A DNA stretch of 64,000 bases from Flavobacteriales bacterium UBA1937 (GTDB taxonomy: Bacteria; Bacteroidota; Bacteroidia; Flavobacteriales; Weeksellaceae): NCBI GenBank assembly GCA_002337005.1, contig DDFD01000056.1, forward strand, positions 5,975 through 69,974, read 5' to 3'. How positions within the stretch are numbered: the stretch's first letter is position 1; the number at the start of each line of letters is the position of its first letter. The notes beneath the pieces were generated by a model, which did not search any database, was not told the origin of the DNA, and saw nothing but the letters and a program-made list of their open reading frames with translations. The position numbers and the translations under genes were made by a program. Shown here one piece after another: positions 49,269 to 57,908 of the stretch.

Positions 49269-49345
49269 ATTTTTTAAAAAAGAATTCTGTTTTTCATCAT
49301 TTCAAAGTTTTTTATTAATTTCATAATACCAAAACAAATTTGAAA

Positions 49346-50110
49346 ATGAAATTTGAAAAACACTTTCCTGCACCTCAACTAAAACCTTACATAAAACATT
49401 ATGTGGTTTCTGAAAATGAGCAAGAAAGTGAGTACAAAGTTTTTCCTTCATCTAGTTTGGTGATTGGTTTTCAATACAAAGGAAAATTGGCTTCACTCCA
49501 CGACAATGCAACTACAGAACTTCATTCATCTGGAATTTCGGGGATTTCTGATGGTTTTAAAACTTTTAAAAATTCTGCAAATATTGGCACTATTTTAGTC
49601 TATTTCACCGAAATTGGTTTTACCCATTTTGCCACCAATCCTGCACACGAATTATTTAATCTAAGTATTTCTCTGGAAGACATTTTTGAAAAAACTGAAC
49701 TGGAAAAAGTAGAAGAAAAACTATCAAATAGCCATTCTGACCAACAAAGAATAAAAGCAGTAGAACATTTCTTGCTGTCTCAATTGAAAGATAGAGAAAC
49801 CGATAAACTAATTACTGAAGCGGTAAGATTAATCTACAAAAACAAAGGAAATATTCGCATCAAAGAATTGAACAACAGGCTATTCATCAGCCAAAGTCCA
49901 TTAGAAAAGCGTTTCCGAAAAGTGGTAGGAACCTCACCTAAAAAATTTGCATCTATTATTCGGTTTAATTCTGTATTAGAAGAGATGAGTGCTACAAAAT
50001 CACTTTCTGAAATTTGCTATGAAAATCATTTTTTTGACCAAGCACATTTTATCAAAGATTTTAAACAGTTTACAGGCGAGACTCCAGGAAAATTCAAAAG
50101 ATTTTTATAA
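49346..50110 (+). CDS. AraC family transcriptional regulator
   Basis: A 254-aa regulator. Residues about 1-135 form a cupin-like sensor of the type found in Bacteroidota AraC proteins (FEKHFPAPQLKPYIKHYVVSE). The C-terminal 100 residues carry two helix-turn-helix units (IRIKELNNRLFISQSPLEKRFRKVVG and LSEICYENHFFDQAHFIKDFKQFTGETPGKFKR), the canonical AraC signature. The ATG at 49346 is chosen over the in-frame TTG at 49340. The DUF1398 gene starts 73 bp downstream and is a plausible target. The ligand is unknown. Confidence 0.9.
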   Translation: MKFEKHFPAPQLKPYIKHYVVSENEQESEYKVFPSSSLVIGFQYKGKLASLHDNATTELHSSGISGISDGFKTFKNSANIGTILVYFTEIGFTHFATNPAHELFNLSISLEDIFEKTELEKVEEKLSNSHSDQQRIKAVEHFLLSQLKDRETDKLITEAVRLIYKNKGNIRIKELNNRLFISQSPLEKRFRKVVGTSPKKFASIIRFNSVLEEMSATKSLSEICYENHFFDQAHFIKDFKQFTGETPGKFKRFL

Positions 50111-50183
50111 AAACGATTTTTTACAATTATAAGAATCTCATTTGGTACAATTTTGCATCATTAATCAATTAAAAAAATATAAA

Positions 50184-50573
50184 ATGTTTACTGTATCACA
50201 AATTAAAGAAGCACACAGCAAAGTAAAATCAGGAGCAGATTTCCCTAAATACATTCAAGAAATTAAAAGTTTTGGTGTATTAGGATTTACCACTTGGGTT
50301 AAAGATAGCCATACTGATTATTTGGGAGAGAATGATTTCAAAACCTCATCTGAAAGCGTTTACGAAGATTTAGAAATTTCTGAAACGCTGAACCTAGAAA
50401 AATTTACTCAACAATTAAAAGCACACCAAAGAGGCGAAACAGACTACTATACTTTTTGTAAAGATTGCGCAGAAAACGGCGTAGAAAAATGGGTAGTTTG
50501 TTTAGAAAAAATGACTTGCATCTATTATGACAAAGCAGAAAATGAAGTTCTAGTAGAAGAAATACCTCATTAA
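50184..50573 (+). CDS. DUF1398 (YbcV-like) family protein
   Basis: A 129-aa soluble protein beginning MFTVSQIKEAHSKVKSGADFP, with the family-typical GVLGFTTWVKDSHTDYLG, YYTFCKDCAENGVEKWVV and CIYYDKAENEVLVEEIP segments. Homologues such as E. coli YbcV are annotated as DUF1398 or phage envelope-like proteins, without known function. I prefer the ATG at 50184, because the upstream ATG at 50142 gives a non-conserved leader and lies at a TACAATTTTG box. The gene follows an AraC regulator. Confidence 0.85.
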   Translation: MFTVSQIKEAHSKVKSGADFPKYIQEIKSFGVLGFTTWVKDSHTDYLGENDFKTSSESVYEDLEISETLNLEKFTQQLKAHQRGETDYYTFCKDCAENGVEKWVVCLEKMTCIYYDKAENEVLVEEIPH

Positions 50574-50580
50574 AAAGCAA

Positions 50581-50610
50581 AAATCGATGAATAATTTCAT
50601 CGATTTTTTA
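50581..50610. terminator. Bidirectional terminator after the DUF1398 gene
   Basis: An 11-bp perfect stem AAATCGATGAA/TTCATCGATTT (50581-50591 with 50596-50606) has a T tail on the plus strand and A-rich sequence on the left, so it also serves the minus-strand gene. Confidence 0.9.
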
Positions 50611-50612
50611 TT

Positions 50613-51281
50613 TTAAAATTTCAACTGAAGTCCTAATCCTTTATTATTAGCAACTAAAGAAAGATTTTCTTGTAAATATTCTTTAGAAAAAATTGAAGAA
50701 GTTTTATAATTATTTACAGCTTGTTTCATTTGTGAGCTACCACTTAATTTCATAATTAAACCTGCTCCCATACCTCCTAAGCCAATAATCAAAGGTAATG
50801 AACTTCCCTTACTTTCACCATTTGTTACTTCATCGCTTGTTTTTGCTTTCGAAAGATTTAACAACCCACCAACAGCAAAACATGTTGCTCCACCAATCAA
50901 AAATCCTGTACCTAGATTATTTAATTTTTTTCCTTTTATATAAAGAGGATCATTATGATTAAATAAATAATTTTTTATATCATTATCTGTTGTCAATTTA
51001 GTTCTTTGCATATTGACATTAGATTTTACAACATTAGTCTGATTAGATAAAAATTCATTTTCTTTAACCTCTACAACTGAAGCATCATATAAAAATTCTT
51101 GCATTTGATTTTGAGCGTTTACAAATTTTAACTTACCTTCAGAATATGTAAGATTTTGATAATAAATCTTCTCATTAGTTTTTGTCAAAATCATCCCTTT
51201 TTCAGATTTTTTAGGAATATTCACTTGTGCAAAAATAAATGCTGCAAAAAATAACAGCATCATAGAAAATTGTTTTTTCAT
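50613..51281 (-). CDS. Exported protein of unknown function
   Basis: A 222-aa protein with a signal peptide (MKKQFSMMLLFFAAFIFAQ). A short beta-rich part (EKGMILTKTNEKIYYQNLTYSEGKLKFV) is followed by a glycine-rich hydrophobic pair (LGTGFLIGGATCFAVGGLL and LPLIIGLGGMGAGLIMKLSG) that looks like two membrane segments, then a polar tail ending in GLGLQLKF. I do not recognise a family. The terminal Phe and glycine-zipper-like segments suggest an outer-envelope location. Monocistronic. Confidence 0.68.
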   Translation of the reverse strand: MKKQFSMMLLFFAAFIFAQVNIPKKSEKGMILTKTNEKIYYQNLTYSEGKLKFVNAQNQMQEFLYDASVVEVKENEFLSNQTNVVKSNVNMQRTKLTTDNDIKNYLFNHNDPLYIKGKKLNNLGTGFLIGGATCFAVGGLLNLSKAKTSDEVTNGESKGSSLPLIIGLGGMGAGLIMKLSGSSQMKQAVNNYKTSSIFSKEYLQENLSLVANNKGLGLQLKF

Positions 51282-51356
51282 AGTTTTAGATTTAAACTCC
51301 TAAATTATGAAATTTCAGCTTAAAAATGAACTATCAATGCTAAAAATCATAAAAAC

Positions 51357-52775
51357 CTAACATTCAGCCACATTCACTGCGACAGCCAATCCACCTTCAG
51401 AAGTTTCTTTGTATTTATGATTCATATCTAGCGCTGTTTCCCACATTGATTTTATCACTTGGTCTAAGGAAACTCTAGCTTTAGATGGATCACTTTCTAG
51501 CGCAATATGAGCTGCGGTAATCGCTTTCATAGCGCCCATAGAATTTCTCTCAATACACGGAATTTGCACCAAACCACCAATAGGATCACAGGTTAAACCA
51601 AGATGATGCTCCATCGCAATCTCTGCCGCCATCAAAACTTGTGCTGGTGTTCCACCAGAAATTTCTGTTAATCCTGCTGCTGCCATTGCAGAAGAAACGC
51701 CTATTTCAGCTTGGCAACCGCCCATCGCCGCAGAAATGGTAGCATTTTTCTTGAAAAGTGTGCCAATTTCACCAGCTACCAAAATAAATTTTACAATATC
51801 TTCTTCTGAATTAAATTCTGTAAAAGCCTGAGAATACATCAAAACTGCAGGAATTACTCCACTTGCACCATTGGTTGGTGCGGTAATTATTCTTCCGAAA
51901 CTTGCATTTTCTTCGTTTACAGCTAATGCAAAACAAGAAATCCAACGCGTAATTTGATTGAAATTTTTATCTGAATTTTTTACTTTTTCTAGCCATTCTT
52001 CTAAATTTTGGTAAGTTTTATCTCCTAACAATTTTTTGTTAAAATCTGCGGCTCTTCGGCTTACATTAAGACCTCCTGGTAAAATTCCTTCTTTGGAAAC
52101 ACCTTTATAAATGCATTCTTTGATTTGTTGCCAAATATAAAGTGCTTCTGCTCTGGTTTCATCTTTAGTTCGCCACGCTTCTTCATTGATGTAAACTAAA
52201 TCAGAAAATTTTTCGATGCCTAATTTTTCGCAATATTTTATCACATCTTCCCCTTTATGACAAGGATATACCGTTCTTATGCAATTATCTTTAATAGAAT
52301 TATCTTCTTTGGTCGCCACAAAACCACCACCTACCGAATAGTAATCTCTTTCTAGAATTTCTCCATTTTCAAAAATTGCTTTAAAAATCATTCCGTTTGG
52401 ATGAAAATCCAAAGATTTCTCCATATTTAGAATTAAATTTTCTCCATAAACAAAGGGTAAAACCTTTTCTGCACCAAGATTTAATTGTGATGAGTTTTTA
52501 ATCTCAGCAATTTTTTTATCAATTGTATTGGTATCAATCTCTTTAAAATTTTCACCAGATAATCCTAGCATTGCTGCAATGTCTGTACCGTGACCAACTC
52601 CAGTTTTTGCCAAAGAGCCAAAAAATTCCACAAAAATTTCTTTCACATTTTGTAGTGTATTGGTTCTTTTTATTTCGTCTAAAAACATTTCGGCAGCGTT
52701 CCAAGGTCCCATGGTATGAGAAGAAGAAGGTCCAATTCCGACTTTTATAATTTCAAAAACTGAGATAGACTCCAT
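51357..52775 (-). CDS. sdaA: L-serine ammonia-lyase, iron-sulfur dependent, single chain
   Basis: The enzyme deaminates serine to pyruvate using a 4Fe-4S cluster. The 472-aa single-chain form joins the beta part (N-terminal, FEIIKVGIGPSSSHTMGPWNAAEMF) and the alpha part (C-terminal). Cluster cysteines are visible in GGCQAEIGVSSA, LTCDPIGGLVQIPC and IPCIERNSMG. The length fits E. coli SdaA/SdaB. A tandem TTTACGATTT repeat lies just before the start. Monocistronic on the minus strand. Confidence 0.95.
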   Translation of the reverse strand: MESISVFEIIKVGIGPSSSHTMGPWNAAEMFLDEIKRTNTLQNVKEIFVEFFGSLAKTGVGHGTDIAAMLGLSGENFKEIDTNTIDKKIAEIKNSSQLNLGAEKVLPFVYGENLILNMEKSLDFHPNGMIFKAIFENGEILERDYYSVGGGFVATKEDNSIKDNCIRTVYPCHKGEDVIKYCEKLGIEKFSDLVYINEEAWRTKDETRAEALYIWQQIKECIYKGVSKEGILPGGLNVSRRAADFNKKLLGDKTYQNLEEWLEKVKNSDKNFNQITRWISCFALAVNEENASFGRIITAPTNGASGVIPAVLMYSQAFTEFNSEEDIVKFILVAGEIGTLFKKNATISAAMGGCQAEIGVSSAMAAAGLTEISGGTPAQVLMAAEIAMEHHLGLTCDPIGGLVQIPCIERNSMGAMKAITAAHIALESDPSKARVSLDQVIKSMWETALDMNHKYKETSEGGLAVAVNVAEC

Positions 52776-52780
52776 TTTAA

Positions 52781-52814
52781 TTTACGATTTGAGATTTACG
52801 ATTTAAAATTTAAG
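52781..52814. repeat. TTTACGATTT tandem repeat before sdaA
   Basis: Two TTTACGATTT units (52781-52790 and 52795-52804) are followed by TAAAATTTAAGG. They begin five bases upstream of the sdaA start codon. Confidence 0.7.
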
Positions 52815-52885
52815 GTTAAAAAACATCTTATTCTTAACTTCAATCTTTCGAATCTGGTTGATTACAAATATAATTTTTTAAACGA

Positions 52886-53530
52886 TTAAGAAAAAACTTC
52901 GTTCAAAATTCTAGAAACTTCTTTGTGTTTGGTTACTGGGAAAAGATGGGTTCCGCCTTTGATAACATAATTAGGTTTAGAATTTTTGGGCGGAAACACA
53001 ATGTCTTTGTCTGCTAAAATCTGAATTACCTCTGGATTTTCTTCGCATTTCCAATCTAGGATTTTATTGATGCTCCATTTTAAATAATGTGGATTTTGAA
53101 CTACAAAATACCTCCAAAATTTTGGATTTTTCGGATCAAATAATTTCCTAAAAAAGGCATAAGATTTCAGGGTTTTTTCACCAAAATAGGTCTCAGGAAT
53201 TTTGGCGAAAATTTTAGATTTTTTGGCAAGGTGAAAGGTTACAGACATTTCTTTTTGAGATTTTATGCTTCCTAGGATGACTATTTTTTCGGCAGGTTTT
53301 AATTTATTGATTTCTTGCACCATAATTCCTCCAAAAGAATAACCCAAAAGACAAAATTTTTCTTTTTCGTCTATAGGTTTTGCCATTCTTTTCACAAAAT
53401 GTTCGAAGGTTTCCTCTGTTTCAGGAATGAGCCAATCTATAAAAATAATCTCTGAAAATTTCTCAGGAAAGACGATGTTTTCAAAAACTGTCTTATCTGC
53501 GCCTAAACCACTTATTACATAAAGTTTCAT
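52886..53530 (-). CDS. Alpha/beta hydrolase
   Basis: A 214-aa cytoplasmic hydrolase with the alpha/beta fold. The oxyanion-side VISGLGADKTVFEN is followed by the nucleophile elbow LLGYSFGGIMV (Ser about 65), the acid in ILADKDIVFPP and the His in GGTHLFPVTK. The core is short and the lid small. The substrate is unknown; esterase or thioesterase activity is possible. The gene stands alone between sdaA and yceI. Confidence 0.85.
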   Translation of the reverse strand: MKLYVISGLGADKTVFENIVFPEKFSEIIFIDWLIPETEETFEHFVKRMAKPIDEKEKFCLLGYSFGGIMVQEINKLKPAEKIVILGSIKSQKEMSVTFHLAKKSKIFAKIPETYFGEKTLKSYAFFRKLFDPKNPKFWRYFVVQNPHYLKWSINKILDWKCEENPEVIQILADKDIVFPPKNSKPNYVIKGGTHLFPVTKHKEVSRILNEVFS

Positions 53531-53596
53531 CTAAATTGCTTTATATACCGCTAAGATACGAAGGAAAAATAGAAGTACAATGGTAAAAATACAAAG

Positions 53597-53638
53597 CATA
53601 AAAACAAAAATAATCCCAAAGATTACTCTTTGGGATTA
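53597..53638 (-). terminator. Terminator of yceI
   Basis: An 11-bp perfect stem TAATCCCAAAG/CTTTGGGATTA (53611-53621 with 53628-53638) is followed on the minus strand by a T-rich tail (complement of AAAAACAAAAA). Confidence 0.88.
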
Positions 53639-53661
53639 AATGCATAAAAAAACACAAATCA

Positions 53662-54225
53662 TTATTTAGCTGTAAACTTAACAACCAAATCAATATCATC
53701 TTTTACCACTACATCTTGCATAGTAGATTTATAGGCAATATCCCATTTTTGTCTGTCAATAGTAAATTTATCAGAAGTAAATTCTACAGCACCTTTGTTT
53801 ACAGAAACTACAGCAGGAAAAGAAACTGCATTGGTTTTTCCTTTAGCAGTAAGAGTTCCAGAAACTATGCTTTTACCATCAGTACCTTTTTTAACAGAAG
53901 TAATTTTGAAAGTTGCAGTAGGGAATTTATCAACCTCGAAGAAATCACCGTTTTTAAGGTGACCATTTAATTTTTGTTGGTACTCACCTTGTAAATCTGT
54001 AGAATTAATAGAAGTCATATCTAATACGAAAGTACCTCCTACTAATTGGTTACCTTTAAGAACTACAGCACCAGATTTTACATTTACAGTACCATCGTGA
54101 GATGAAGCTGCTGTTTTAGCAATTTTATAACCCCACCAGTGAACGTCTGAAGTTGCTACTTTTTTGGTTTGCCCGAATGCTAAACCAACTACCAATACGA
54201 ATAATAACGCTACGTTTTTTGTCAT
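53662..54225 (-). CDS. YceI family periplasmic protein
   Basis: A 187-aa secreted lipocalin-like protein (signal peptide MTKNVALLFVLVVGLAFGQ). YceI proteins form an extended beta barrel that binds polyisoprenoid or similar lipids. Family features are VHWWGYKIAKTAASSHDGTVNVKSG at the first strand, FFEVDKFPTATFKITSV, and the final KFTIDRQKWDIAYKS. It has a clear promoter (54263-54270) and terminator. Relatives respond to acid or stress, but regulation here is not evident. The ligand is unknown. Confidence 0.9.
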   Translation of the reverse strand: MTKNVALLFVLVVGLAFGQTKKVATSDVHWWGYKIAKTAASSHDGTVNVKSGAVVLKGNQLVGGTFVLDMTSINSTDLQGEYQQKLNGHLKNGDFFEVDKFPTATFKITSVKKGTDGKSIVSGTLTAKGKTNAVSFPAVVSVNKGAVEFTSDKFTIDRQKWDIAYKSTMQDVVVKDDIDLVVKFTAK

Positions 54226-54262
54226 TTTTATAATTTTTAAGTATTAAACATTTTTAATAGGA

Positions 54263-54270
54263 CAAAAGTA
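54263..54270 (-). promoter_or_regulatory. -7 box TACTTTTG of yceI
   Basis: This TAnnTTTG match on the minus strand lies 37 bases before the ATG. A TTG about 14 bases upstream is a possible -33 element, although the spacing is short. Confidence 0.5.
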
Positions 54271-54342
54271 GTATTCTTAGCTTACAATTTTCATTGATGT
54301 ATGGTAAGAAATTTCAATTTCGAATTATGATTTTGTCTATGT

Positions 54343-54377
54343 ATAAAAAAACTTCGTTCAAAATAATCTGAACGAAG
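54343..54377 (-). terminator. Terminator of glk
   Basis: A 9-bp perfect stem CTTCGTTCA/TGAACGAAG (54352-54360 with 54369-54377) is followed on the minus strand by a T run (complement of AAAAAA). Confidence 0.88.
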
Positions 54378-54407
54378 CTATAAAAACTTAAAAATTATGA
54401 AAAGAAT

Positions 54408-55457
54408 TTAGTCTTCTGAGAAAGCGCCATAATAGGCAGCTCCCAGAAGAGCAGTCTTACTATTTAAAATCAAATGAATAGGGATTTCTTTTAAAAGATG
54501 TTCCATTTTATCACTTACAATAAAGTTTTGATAAAACTTAGATTTATTCAAGAAGTTATAAATTTTAGGAGGAATTCCGCCTCCTAACAATAAACCACCA
54601 GTTGCTTTTAGTTTTAGCACCAAACTGGTAGCTTCTCTGGCAATAAATTCTACAAACATTTCCATTGCCATTACACAAGTCATATTAAGCTCTCGCATAG
54701 CAGTATGACTGATTACAGCAGAAGGATCTTCGTTCTCGAACTGCTGAGTAAGCCAAGCTGGCTCTTCGTGCTTTTTTACATCTCTTAGAAATCTATAAAT
54801 ATTGAAAAGACCAGGGCCTGAAATTACCGTTTCCCAACTTACAATACCATAGATTTGTTTTAAATATTGATAAAAATCTACTTCCATATTATTTCTAGGG
54901 GAAAACTCAGAATGCCCACCTTCTGTAGCAAAAGGTCTTAAATATTGACCATCCCAGAATAATCCTGCTTCTCCTAAACCAGTACCTGGAGCTAGAATTG
55001 CAACATTTCCTCCTATAGAAGAATTACCTTCGTGTATGGTAGCCAGATATCCATCATTTACTTCTGCCAAACCATAAGCAGTAGATTCTAAATCATTAAT
55101 CAGATACACCTTATCTACTAAAGTTTCGTTTTTAATTTGACCTATATCTAGAGACCAAGGTAAATTAGTTGTAATGCATTTCCCATTAAGAACAGGGCCT
55201 GCAACACCAATCGAAATTCTATCAGGTTTTTCTAAATTATATTCTCTAATAAATTTTTGGATGATGTGAGAAAATGATTGATGGGTTTTAGAAGAGTATG
55301 TTGCTTCTTCTTTTAGTACCATCATTCCGTTTTCAGATTCAAACCAACCAACATTGGTCTTTGTACCTCCAATATCAGCCGCTAAAACTGAAATTTTGTT
55401 GTTCTTCTCTGAATTTCTACCTGGCAGAAACAGAGAAAAATTAATTTCTGTACTCAT
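54408..55457 (-). CDS. glk: Glucokinase
   Basis: A 349-aa Glk-family enzyme that phosphorylates glucose at O6 with ATP. Motifs are VLAADIGGTKTNVGWF (phosphate loop 1), ISIGVAGPV, TNLPWSLD (sugar binding), LINDLESTAYGLAEV (catalytic Asp), LAPGTGLGEAGLF and ATEGGHSEFSP, followed by the adenosine motif LLLGGGIPP. It is of the Glk rather than the ROK subgroup, since the ROK CxCGxxGC zinc motif is absent. It has a promoter at 55482 and a terminator at 54343. A tiny gene is just upstream on the same strand. Confidence 0.94.
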   Translation of the reverse strand: MSTEINFSLFLPGRNSEKNNKISVLAADIGGTKTNVGWFESENGMMVLKEEATYSSKTHQSFSHIIQKFIREYNLEKPDRISIGVAGPVLNGKCITTNLPWSLDIGQIKNETLVDKVYLINDLESTAYGLAEVNDGYLATIHEGNSSIGGNVAILAPGTGLGEAGLFWDGQYLRPFATEGGHSEFSPRNNMEVDFYQYLKQIYGIVSWETVISGPGLFNIYRFLRDVKKHEEPAWLTQQFENEDPSAVISHTAMRELNMTCVMAMEMFVEFIAREATSLVLKLKATGGLLLGGGIPPKIYNFLNKSKFYQNFIVSDKMEHLLKEIPIHLILNSKTALLGAAYYGAFSED

Positions 55458-55481
55458 TATTTGCTCATATATTTACAGCAC

Positions 55482-55489
55482 CAAAATTA
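55482..55489 (-). promoter_or_regulatory. -7 box TAATTTTG of glk
   Basis: This TAnnTTTG match on the minus strand lies 24 bases before the glk ATG. Confidence 0.55.
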
Positions 55490-55543
55490 TGAAATTAATA
55501 CTTTTTTATCCCAATATACCAATATGAGATATATCAAAAATGC

Positions 55544-55580
55544 AAAAAAACTCCTGATTTATAAAAAAATAATCAGGAGC
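55544..55580 (-). terminator. Terminator of the 45-aa membrane peptide gene
   Basis: A 9-bp perfect stem CTCCTGATT/AATCAGGAG (55551-55559 with 55571-55579) is followed on the minus strand by TTTTTTT. On the plus strand there is no T tail, so it marks the end of a minus-strand transcript. Confidence 0.88.
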
Positions 55581-55670
55581 TAAAAAAACTAAATAATTGA
55601 GAAAACTGATATTTTAATTCATCAAAACAAGCAACAATATATGCCTATGATTGATAATTGAATAATAGGA

Positions 55671-55808
55671 TTATGGTTGTGCCGAGATCTGTTTGGCCTC
55701 TGCTTTTTGTTTTTTGTCTAAAAACTTATTGACAATATAGTTTACAAGCAGAGGAACTGAATAAGTAACTGCAACTGTTAAAATTCTATTTACAATACTT
55801 TTTTTCAT
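55671..55808 (-). CDS. 45-aa membrane peptide
   Basis: This small minus-strand frame starts at ATG 55808 and ends with TAA at 55671. The product begins MKKSIVNRILTVAVTYSVPL, continues with a hydrophobic helix of about 18 residues (LTVAVTYSVPLLVNYIV), and ends in a basic tail (NKFLDKKQKAEAKQ). A single membrane span with the tail outside the helix is expected. Support for a real gene is a dedicated terminator at 55551-55579 on the same strand, and start-proximal A/T-rich promoter-like DNA (TACAATTTTG two bases before the ATG). It lies between glk and fhs, each with its own signals. The function is unknown. Confidence 0.65.
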   Translation of the reverse strand: MKKSIVNRILTVAVTYSVPLLVNYIVNKFLDKKQKAEAKQISAQP

Positions 55809-55913
55809 AACAAAATTGTATTAGAGTAAGACTATTTTATTTATTTACAAATTTTGAAAAAAATAGTAAAAATCACTTTACAAAATTCTTATAAGTTGTT
55901 ACATAATTTCAAC

Positions 55914-55943
55914 AAAAAAGCCAATTGCAAAACAATCGGCTTC
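55914..55943 (-). terminator. Terminator of fhs
   Basis: The arms AGCCAATT and AATCGGCT pair over 8 positions with one wobble. The stem is followed on the minus strand by TTTTTT. Confidence 0.8.
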
Positions 55944-55962
55944 TGTAATAATGTTTTAAAAT

Positions 55963-57639
55963 TTAGCTTAAACCTGTTATTTTTCCAAATTTATCTATGT
56001 CCATTCCTTCGGCTGCTGGTACACTTGGTAAACCTGGCATTCTCATCATATCTCCCAAAATTGGAATGATAAAACCTGCACCTGCTGCAAATTCAAATTC
56101 CCGAACAGTCACTTTAAAACCTTTTGGTCTGCCTATTTTCTTCTCGTCATCACTCAGCGATTTTTGAGTTTTTGCCATACAAATTGGCAATTTATCTAGA
56201 CCTAAATTATAAATAGACTTCAGTTGATTGAGTGCTTTCTGAGAAAAAACCACTGCATCTGCTCCATAAACTTCTTTGGCAATGGTTTCTATTTTATGTT
56301 CTACAGCATCTTCTACTCTATACAACGGTTGGAAATTATTTCCGCAATTTGCTGCACAGTTTACTACTTCTTCTGCCAAATTTATCATTCCTTCTCCACC
56401 TTTGGTAAATTCATCAGCTAGAATAGCTTTTACACCCAACTTTTCGCATTCTTCTTTTACAAAATTTATTTCTTCATCAGAGTCCGTCACAAAATGATTA
56501 ATCGCAATAATCGGTTTTAATCCAAATTTAAAAGCATTTTCTATATGTTTTTTTAGATTTTCGATGCCTTTTTCTACAAAAGAAAGATTGGGATTTTCAT
56601 ATTCTCCTTTCTTAGCACCACCGTGATAGCGTAATGCTCTGATGGTAGCCACCAAAACATACGCCGCAGGTTTAAGACCAGAATAATATCCTTTAATATG
56701 GAGAAATTTTTCTGCCCCTAAATCTGCCCCAAAACCAGCTTCAGTAACCACATAATCTGCCAAAGAAAGCCCCGTTTTTGTAGCAATAATGGTATTGGTT
56801 CCCTGTGCAATATTGGCAAAAGGACCACCATGAAGAATAGCAGGATTACCTTCTAAAGTTTGTACCAAATTCGGACGAATAGCATCTTTTAGTAAAATCG
56901 CCATTGCACCTTCAGCGTTCAAATCTCTGGCGTAAATTGGTTTTTTATCAAAAGAATAGCCGATAAAAATATTTCCTAATCGATTTTTCAAATCTTCAAA
57001 ATCTTTAGAAAGACAGAGAATTGCCATCACTTCTGAAGCGGGCGTAATATTGAAACCTTCTTCACGCGTAATTCCGTTATTAGAACCGCCCAAACCTACT
57101 ATAATATGACGAAGACTTCTATCATTCATATCCATTACACGCTTCCAAACAATGGTTCTAGGATCTATATTTAGCGTTCTTTTCTTATCTTGAAGATTAT
57201 TATCAATTAAAGCAGAAAGCAGGTTATTGGCTTTTTCTACCGCCGAAAAATCACCTGTAAAATGCAGATTAATATCTACCATAGGAATTACCTGTGCAAA
57301 ACCTCCTCCTGCTGCACCTCCTTTAATCCCAAAAACAGGACCAAGACTTGGTTCTCGAAGTACTGCAATGGTTTTTTTACCAATTTTATTGAGACCATCA
57401 CATAAACCGACAGAAACTGTTGTTTTTCCTTCACCAGCAGGCGTAGGATTGATGGCAGAAACCAAAATTAATTTAGAATTTTTGATTTTTTCCTCGTCTA
57501 TATATTTCAGAGGAATTTTGGCTTTATACTTCCCATAATATTCTAAATCTTCTCTATCTATGCCTATTTTGTCAGCAATTTCGCGGATGTGCTTTATTTC
57601 TGCACTTAATGCAATTTCTAAATCGGTAGGAAAACTCAT
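55963..57639 (-). CDS. fhs: Formate-tetrahydrofolate ligase
   Basis: Fhs makes 10-formyl-tetrahydrofolate from formate, THF and ATP for purine and one-carbon metabolism. The 558-aa protein carries the P-loop PTPAGEGKTTVSVGL, FGIKGGAAGGG, the family block TNTIIATKTGLSLADYVVTEAGFGADLGAEKF, and FEFAAGAGFIIPILGDMMRMPGLP near the C-terminus. It is complete. A -7 box (57662-57669) gives a leader of about 18 nt. Together with folP it marks folate metabolism, but the two are far apart. Confidence 0.97.
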   Translation of the reverse strand: MSFPTDLEIALSAEIKHIREIADKIGIDREDLEYYGKYKAKIPLKYIDEEKIKNSKLILVSAINPTPAGEGKTTVSVGLCDGLNKIGKKTIAVLREPSLGPVFGIKGGAAGGGFAQVIPMVDINLHFTGDFSAVEKANNLLSALIDNNLQDKKRTLNIDPRTIVWKRVMDMNDRSLRHIIVGLGGSNNGITREEGFNITPASEVMAILCLSKDFEDLKNRLGNIFIGYSFDKKPIYARDLNAEGAMAILLKDAIRPNLVQTLEGNPAILHGGPFANIAQGTNTIIATKTGLSLADYVVTEAGFGADLGAEKFLHIKGYYSGLKPAAYVLVATIRALRYHGGAKKGEYENPNLSFVEKGIENLKKHIENAFKFGLKPIIAINHFVTDSDEEINFVKEECEKLGVKAILADEFTKGGEGMINLAEEVVNCAANCGNNFQPLYRVEDAVEHKIETIAKEVYGADAVVFSQKALNQLKSIYNLGLDKLPICMAKTQKSLSDDEKKIGRPKGFKVTVREFEFAAGAGFIIPILGDMMRMPGLPSVPAAEGMDIDKFGKITGLS

Positions 57640-57661
57640 AATTTTTGTATTTGTTTCTTCT

Positions 57662-57669
57662 CAAAAATA
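57662..57669 (-). promoter_or_regulatory. -7 box TATTTTTG of fhs
   Basis: This TAnnTTTG match on the minus strand lies 22 bases before the fhs ATG. Confidence 0.5.
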
Positions 57670-57908
57670 CAAGAAATAGACAATATGATGAAAATTTTTC
57701 GCTTGAGTTTTATCACCTATCAATCAAAATAAATAATATCAACCAAATCAGTACTATTTCAATAAAATATTAACTTTAAAACAACTCAAGACTTTCATTG
57801 CTAATAAAAAATATAATTCTTAAACATATTAAATAAATTTAATAACCATTCTAATTTTTTTAGATTTAACTTTATCATCATTTATCTATCAAAAGTAAAA
57901 TCTTGATT

